Below, piece by piece: positions 5,897 through 9,710 of a stretch of DNA of 9,710 nucleotides. The position numbers were made by a program, and so were the translations under genes. How positions within the stretch are numbered: the first letter of the stretch is position 1; every line of letters starts with the position of its first letter. Under the pieces are notes generated by a model, which worked only from the letters and a program-made list of their open reading frames with translations, had not been told where the DNA came from and searched no databases. The stretch is from PVC group bacterium (lineage in GTDB: Bacteria > Verrucomicrobiota > Kiritimatiellia > CAIKKV01 > PXCX01): assembly GCA_003565195.1 (NCBI GenBank), contig PXCX01000170.1, forward strand, positions 1-9,710, in the 5' to 3' direction.

Positions 5897-5903
5897 TATT
5901 TAC

Positions 5904-6932
5904 ATGACTGAAAAACGCGCACTGATTACAGGAATCACCGGCCAGGACGGATCCTATCTTGCGGAATTTCTGCTGGCCAAAGGATATGAAGTCTACGGCA
6001 TGGTGCGACGGTCCAGCTCGGTAACCAAAAACCGGATTGACGGTATCTATCGCGATCCCCACCTGACGAATACCCGACTACTGCTGGAATACGGCGACTT
6101 GGCGGACGGACTTTCCCTGCGACGCGTGCTTTCCAAGGTGCAGCCCGACGAAATTTACAATCTGGCCGCCCAATCGCATGTGCGGATTTCTTTCGATCAA
6201 GTCGAATATACCGCCGATGTCACCGGAACCGGCGCGTTGCGATTACTGGAAGCCATGCGGGATTACGGTGAATCGACGGGTAAAACAGTCCGGTTTTATC
6301 AGGCGTCCTCCTCGGAAATGTTCGGCGCCGCGCCGCCGCCCCAGAGCGAAACAACCCCGTTCCATCCGCGCAGCCCCTACGGCGTGGCGAAAGTTGCCGC
6401 CTTCTGGAACACCGTCAATTACCGCGAAGCATACGGATTGCATTGCAGTAATGGGATTCTTTTTAACCATGAAAGCGAACGACGCGGCGAGAATTTCGTG
6501 ACCCGCAAAATCACCCGTGCCGCCGGTCGGATAAAGGTGGGCCTGCAGGACAAACTGATGCTGGGCAATCTGGATGCCAAGCGCGACTGGGGGCATGCAC
6601 GCGACTACGTCGAAGCAATGTGGCTGATGCTCCAACAGGAACAGCCCGACGATTATGTCGTCGCCACCGGTGAAGCCCACAGTATCCGCGAATTTCTTGA
6701 TGAAGTGTTCGGCCTGCTCGATCTTGACTGGCATCAGTATGTGCAAACCGATCCCTATTATTTTCGGGCCGCCGAAGTGGATTTCCTGATGGGTGACTCG
6801 TCAAAAGCCCGCGAAAAGTTCGGCTGGAAACCGCGGATCGATTTTTGTGAACTCGCGCGCCTGATGACCGAACATGATCTGGATCTAGCGCATCGCGAAG
6901 CCCATGCCGCCCAGTTCAAGGCATCGAAATAG
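5904..6932 (+). CDS. gmd: GDP-mannose 4,6-dehydratase
   Basis: Gmd converts GDP-D-mannose to GDP-4-keto-6-deoxy-D-mannose, the branch point to GDP-L-fucose, GDP-D-rhamnose and GDP-perosamine. The 342-residue protein is a full-length extended SDR. The NADP-binding GITGQDGSYLAEFL lies at 10-23, with VRRSSS (34-39) in the cofactor phosphate-binding region. YNLAAQSHV is at 85-93. The active site is SSSE (S135-E138) with Y159 and K163 in SPYGVAKVAAF. The substrate loop NGILFNHESERRGENFVTRK (183-202) and LGNLDAKRDWGHARDY (220-235) are diagnostic. The start is supported by a good Shine-Dalgarno, and a promoter candidate lies upstream. A 35-bp gap separates it from the fused transferase gene. No fcl, rmd or per gene lies within the window, so the final deoxysugar cannot be named. 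Confidence 0.97.
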   Translation: MTEKRALITGITGQDGSYLAEFLLAKGYEVYGMVRRSSSVTKNRIDGIYRDPHLTNTRLLLEYGDLADGLSLRRVLSKVQPDEIYNLAAQSHVRISFDQVEYTADVTGTGALRLLEAMRDYGESTGKTVRFYQASSSEMFGAAPPPQSETTPFHPRSPYGVAKVAAFWNTVNYREAYGLHCSNGILFNHESERRGENFVTRKITRAAGRIKVGLQDKLMLGNLDAKRDWGHARDYVEAMWLMLQQEQPDDYVVATGEAHSIREFLDEVFGLLDLDWHQYVQTDPYYFRAAEVDFLMGDSSKAREKFGWKPRIDFCELARLMTEHDLDLAHREAHAAQFKASK

Positions 6933-6967
6933 CCGCGCTCAGTGACCGAAATGACGTCCCGTGTTTT

Positions 6968-8857
6968 ATGTTCATGAACCTTGAGCCCATCCTCAAGTAC
7001 CCGATCGTGTTCGGGACCGGTGCCGTGGTCGCGCTGCTGCTGACCCGCGCCTGGGGACCACGCGCGCCCCGCTGGGGATTCACGGATCAGCCAGGTCCGC
7101 GAAAAATCCATCTGCATCCTGTGGCTACCGGCGGCGGGATCGCCGTTTTCCTGGCCTTTCACGCCGTTTGCGCCGTCGTGTTCCTGTATCCCTGGCTACC
7201 GTTTGCCGGCCAGTTATCGATCGATTGGTGGTATCGATTCAGCATTTTGTCCACAGGGATCTTAATCATCGGCCTGATTGATGATCGGTTTGGCATGAAA
7301 CCGGTCATCAAATTTGGCGGACAACTTCTGATTGCGGCGGGAGCTTACCTGCTCGGTATGCGGGTGCAAAATATTCTGGGCACTCCGCTGCCCGGATATA
7401 TCGATTTCGCAGCGACTTTGTTGTGGTTTCTGGTCCTGATGAATGCGTTCAACTTGATCGATGGAGTCGACGGTCTGGCGGTCGGCATCGCATTCATTGC
7501 CGCGATCGGCATATCCATGTCACTGGTTTTCCGGTCGGAACCCGGAGATGTATTGCTGCTGCTCGGATTTGCCGGCGCATGCCTCGGGTTTTTACGTTAT
7601 AACTTCCATCCCGCCCGCGTTTTTCTGGGCGACACCGGCAGCTTGTTCATTGGGTTCACCCTGGCAGCGCTGACCGTTGCCACAAGCTCAAAAGGACCGG
7701 CAATCGCCGCCATCGGCATGCCGTTGCTGGCCATCGGCATTCCCTTGTTCGATACCATTTTGGCGGTTTGGCGCCGATCCATAAGACATCTGCTGGGCAA
7801 CGACTCCACAACGGGGCTGCTGGCGAGTGTAGAGCAGGCGGATGAGGACCACCTGCATCACCGGTTGCTGCGCGTTGGCCGCGAACATCATCAGGTGGCG
7901 TTACTGTTGTACGCCGTCACCGCCGTCTTGTCGCTGGTCGGTATCCTGGCCAGTGTCTTTCATGATCGTGCCCTCGGAATTCTGGGATTGGCTTTCCTGA
8001 TGGGCGCCTACACGGTGGTGCGGCATCTGGCCTGGATCGAGCTGCGTGATACCGGGGAGGTCGTGCTTCAGGGAATCACCCAACCGGTGCGTCGCAATCG
8101 TATGCTATTGTTTTACCTTGGTAGCGATGTCTTGATTCTTAATCTGGCGCTGCTAGCAAGTGTGGCGCTCACCGAATCGCTCGCCGGCATCGAAAATCCC
8201 GATCTCAAACGTTTGTGGCTGCGATATGCACCTTTTGATGTAGGATTGCCTTTGCTTTTCCTGCTGGTAGCCCGTTCCTATTCACGGGTATGGTATCTTG
8301 CGCGGATCTCGGAATATATCACCACCGGTCTGGCCGTCGTTTTGGGATATGCCGTCGCTTGCGCCCTCGGCGGAATCGGCACCCCTACCCAACTCGGTGC
8401 ATGGTTTGTCCGTCACCTCTTGCTGATCGGGCTGACGGTGCCTTGTATTGTCGGGGTGCGCGCGTCAAAGCGTGTACTCCAGGATATGATGCAGTGGATG
8501 AATCGCGGATTGCGGCGCGACATCGATCGCGGCCCGCGCACCCTGATTTGCGGCGCTGGATTCCGGACCACCCTTTTCCTGCGTCAGATCGCGTGCGATG
8601 CACAAACAAGCGGCCTGCGTGATATCATCGGCTTGATTGACGCTGACGAGGCTATCTGCGGCCATTTCGTGCATGGTGTTCGCGTACTGGGAACCCCGGC
8701 CGAAATACCCCAATTGCTTACGGAACACAAAATCGATGAGGTCTATATCGTCGAATCGATCGAAGCCGAAGACAAAAAACAAATTCAAAAGGCAACCAGC
8801 AACGCCGGAATCCGCCTGATTAACTGGCAAATCGTGGAAACCGAAGAAAAAAACTGA
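6968..8857 (+). CDS. WecA/MraY-type phosphoglycosyltransferase fused to a 4TM + CoA_binding_3-like module
   Basis: A 629-residue membrane protein in two parts. Residues 1 to about 350 are a complete polyprenyl-phosphate sugar-1-phosphate transferase of the WecA/MraY superfamily, about ten to eleven helices. Motifs are PGPRKIHLHP (42-51), the metal-binding aspartates in GLIDDRFG (102-109), NAFNLIDGVDGLA (159-171), FLGDTGSLF (219-227) and the cytoplasmic HLHHR (295-299). It should start the repeat unit by loading a sugar-1-phosphate, typically HexNAc, on undecaprenyl phosphate. Residues about 378-515 carry four helices with ARSYSRVWYLARISEY (435-450). A Rossmann-like domain follows, with LICGAGFRT (526-534), GLIDADEAICGHFVHGVRVLG (555-575) and IDEVYIV (589-595). 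This half resembles the N-terminal region of CapD/WbpM/FlaA1 dehydratases and of WbaP/WcaJ transferases, but the protein ends without an SDR or a monotopic transferase domain. ATG at 6968 or 6974; no clear Shine-Dalgarno. Confidence 0.9.
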   Translation: MFMNLEPILKYPIVFGTGAVVALLLTRAWGPRAPRWGFTDQPGPRKIHLHPVATGGGIAVFLAFHAVCAVVFLYPWLPFAGQLSIDWWYRFSILSTGILIIGLIDDRFGMKPVIKFGGQLLIAAGAYLLGMRVQNILGTPLPGYIDFAATLLWFLVLMNAFNLIDGVDGLAVGIAFIAAIGISMSLVFRSEPGDVLLLLGFAGACLGFLRYNFHPARVFLGDTGSLFIGFTLAALTVATSSKGPAIAAIGMPLLAIGIPLFDTILAVWRRSIRHLLGNDSTTGLLASVEQADEDHLHHRLLRVGREHHQVALLLYAVTAVLSLVGILASVFHDRALGILGLAFLMGAYTVVRHLAWIELRDTGEVVLQGITQPVRRNRMLLFYLGSDVLILNLALLASVALTESLAGIENPDLKRLWLRYAPFDVGLPLLFLLVARSYSRVWYLARISEYITTGLAVVLGYAVACALGGIGTPTQLGAWFVRHLLLIGLTVPCIVGVRASKRVLQDMMQWMNRGLRRDIDRGPRTLICGAGFRTTLFLRQIACDAQTSGLRDIIGLIDADEAICGHFVHGVRVLGTPAEIPQLLTEHKIDEVYIVESIEAEDKKQIQKATSNAGIRLINWQIVETEEKN

Positions 8858-8861
8858 AATG

Positions 8862-9710
8862 CTACGGTTTTTGACTTGTTTTTCCGATCATGATTCGCAG
8901 TGGCCGATAAAGCCAGTAGAACGGCCGCAGACGCGGCGGCAGAACCAGACGCCGCAAATCGCCGTCGCCGGGAATTATTGCGCGTCGCACAGTGTAGCTG
9001 ATATATTCGGGAACGGACAGGATTTGCCGATGTAATCCGCGTTGTTCCCGCATTGTCGGTGGTGTTCCGGTTTGTAATTGCTCAATAAACGCACGCACCG
9101 CGGACTCCCTGGCTTGCGGCAGCTCCTGATCCAGCAAGTCCGGACCGAACAGACGATCGGCAATACGACAGCCGGTATGCAGGGCGCGGCGCGCAAAACC
9201 CGCATTAACAGTCCATGAATCTGCTTGCGCAAACGCCGCGGGATGTTGTGCCAGCAGCCCCGCGATATCGGCGATCCATGCCAGCCTTTCCCCGCCATGC
9301 CAAAACATATGCAGACAGGTTAAAATCAGATGAAACGCCGGTCTCGGTGCCCTGACATCGCGAGTGTCCAACCGGACTAAACCGAAATGTTCCGGGTGAT
9401 CGATGCGCAGAATGGCCGACCGTAAATAATGCGGCGCAAAAAAAAGATGATTGGTCTCGACCCGGTACCCGGCAGGATGAATGAAGGTGTTGCCCCACCC
9501 GAAATGCCAGTAATGCGCACGTAACCGTTCGTTCTCGACAACCGGCCGATAGCCTGCCGCACGGAGCATTTCCTGGAGGGACTCGTAATCCGAGCGTGCG
9601 CAACGAACATCAAGATCGTCATAAGCCCGATACCCAGGGTCAGGCCATGCCTGTTGCGCCAGGGCGGGACCCTTTAACAAGACAAAAAGACTCAGGGAAA
9701 TATCCGCCAG
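8862..9710 (-). CDS. Nucleotidyltransferase-family protein (NTP_transf_5-like), 5' end outside the window
   Basis: A minus-strand gene whose frame stays open to the right edge, so only its C-terminal part of about 280 residues is present. A TTG at 9680 could serve as a start, but codons upstream continue sensibly (LADISLSLFV before LLKGPALA) and the family usually has a long N-terminal part before LKGPALA, so I read it as 5'-truncated. Counting from that TTG, LKGPALAQQAWPDPGYRAYD (2-21) and DDLDV (21-25) match the glycine loop and paired aspartates of the NTP_transf_5 group, whose substrate is unknown. Such genes are often found in polysaccharide or exosortase-linked regions. A histidine-rich stretch (HLILTCLHMFWHGGERLAW) is typical of the family. 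It converges on the fused transferase gene with a 4-bp gap, so it belongs to a separate transcription unit. Confidence 0.75.
   Translation of the reverse strand: MADISLSLFVLLKGPALAQQAWPDPGYRAYDDLDVRCARSDYESLQEMLRAAGYRPVVENERLRAHYWHFGWGNTFIHPAGYRVETNHLFFAPHYLRSAILRIDHPEHFGLVRLDTRDVRAPRPAFHLILTCLHMFWHGGERLAWIADIAGLLAQHPAAFAQADSWTVNAGFARRALHTGCRIADRLFGPDLLDQELPQARESAVRAFIEQLQTGTPPTMREQRGLHRQILSVPEYISYTVRRAIIPGDGDLRRLVLPPRLRPFYWLYRPLRIMIGKTSQKP

Larger units (their letters stand above)
5696..5903. other. Intergenic region upstream of gmd
   Basis: This 208-bp gap holds an imperfect inverted repeat CGGAAAGTGA/TCACTTCCG (5698-5707 and 5731-5739), GTCGAC repeats (5740-5759), a perfect 13-bp tandem (5763-5788) and a promoter-like pair (5790-5817). 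A good Shine-Dalgarno sits before gmd. It is the only gap in the window with a recognisable start of transcription. I see no gene in it. Confidence 0.6.

Noticed and set aside
6968..8857. Reading the fused gene as a frameshifted WecA followed by a capD pseudogene
   Set aside because: The frame is continuous through linker and module, both halves keep their key motifs, and no SDR remnant follows before the stop or in the 4-bp gap to the convergent gene.
8847..8880. A-run and T-runs between the convergent genes as a bidirectional terminator
   Set aside because: The only pairing is a short A/T stem without a GC-rich part, and most of it lies inside the coding ends.

Overview
The window looks like part of a bacterial surface-polysaccharide locus (O-antigen, capsule or exopolysaccharide). 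The organism is probably Gram-negative, and the coding DNA is moderately GC-rich. I cannot name a taxon from the sequence. The intergenic words (a GGGCGGG/CCCGCCC hairpin, CACAGAA-type repeats, ATCCGCG tandems) remind me of repeats in some environmental Verrucomicrobiota/Kiritimatiellota and proteobacterial genomes, but that is memory-based and weak.

Layout: 1-338 is non-coding and packed with a modular dispersed repeat. It is followed on the + strand by a polytopic O-antigen polymerase/ligase-like protein (339-1676), a GT4 glycosyltransferase (1792-2919, TTG start) and a WcaF-like acyltransferase (2963-3514). Next comes a 556-bp non-coding stretch (3515-4070) with a third repeat copy, a strong hairpin and decayed short tandems. 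Two GT2 glycosyltransferases follow with a 4-bp overlap (4071-4907, 4904-5695). A 208-bp gap carrying a promoter-like pair precedes gmd (5904-6932). Then comes a 629-residue protein joining a complete WecA/MraY-type phosphoglycosyltransferase to a four-helix plus Rossmann module (6968-8857). On the - strand, converging 4 bp away, is the C-terminal part of an NTP_transf_5-type nucleotidyltransferase-like gene that runs off the right edge.

How they could work together (inference from families): the WecA-like half of the fusion would load a sugar-1-phosphate onto undecaprenyl phosphate. The three glycosyltransferases would extend it, with Gmd feeding a GDP-6-deoxyhexose branch (L-fucose, D-rhamnose or perosamine). 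The WcaF-like enzyme would O-acylate the unit, and the polytopic protein would polymerise or ligate it outside the inner membrane. No flippase, chain-length regulator or GDP-4-keto-6-deoxymannose reductase lies inside the window.

The two most notable items are the WecA-plus-(4TM + CoA_binding_3-like) fusion, which reverses the usual domain order of initiating transferases, and the mosaic repeat. The repeat occurs in three copies (one inverted) with conserved module order and clean indels at hairpins and short direct repeats. It fills the gaps almost edge to edge, up to start and stop codons.
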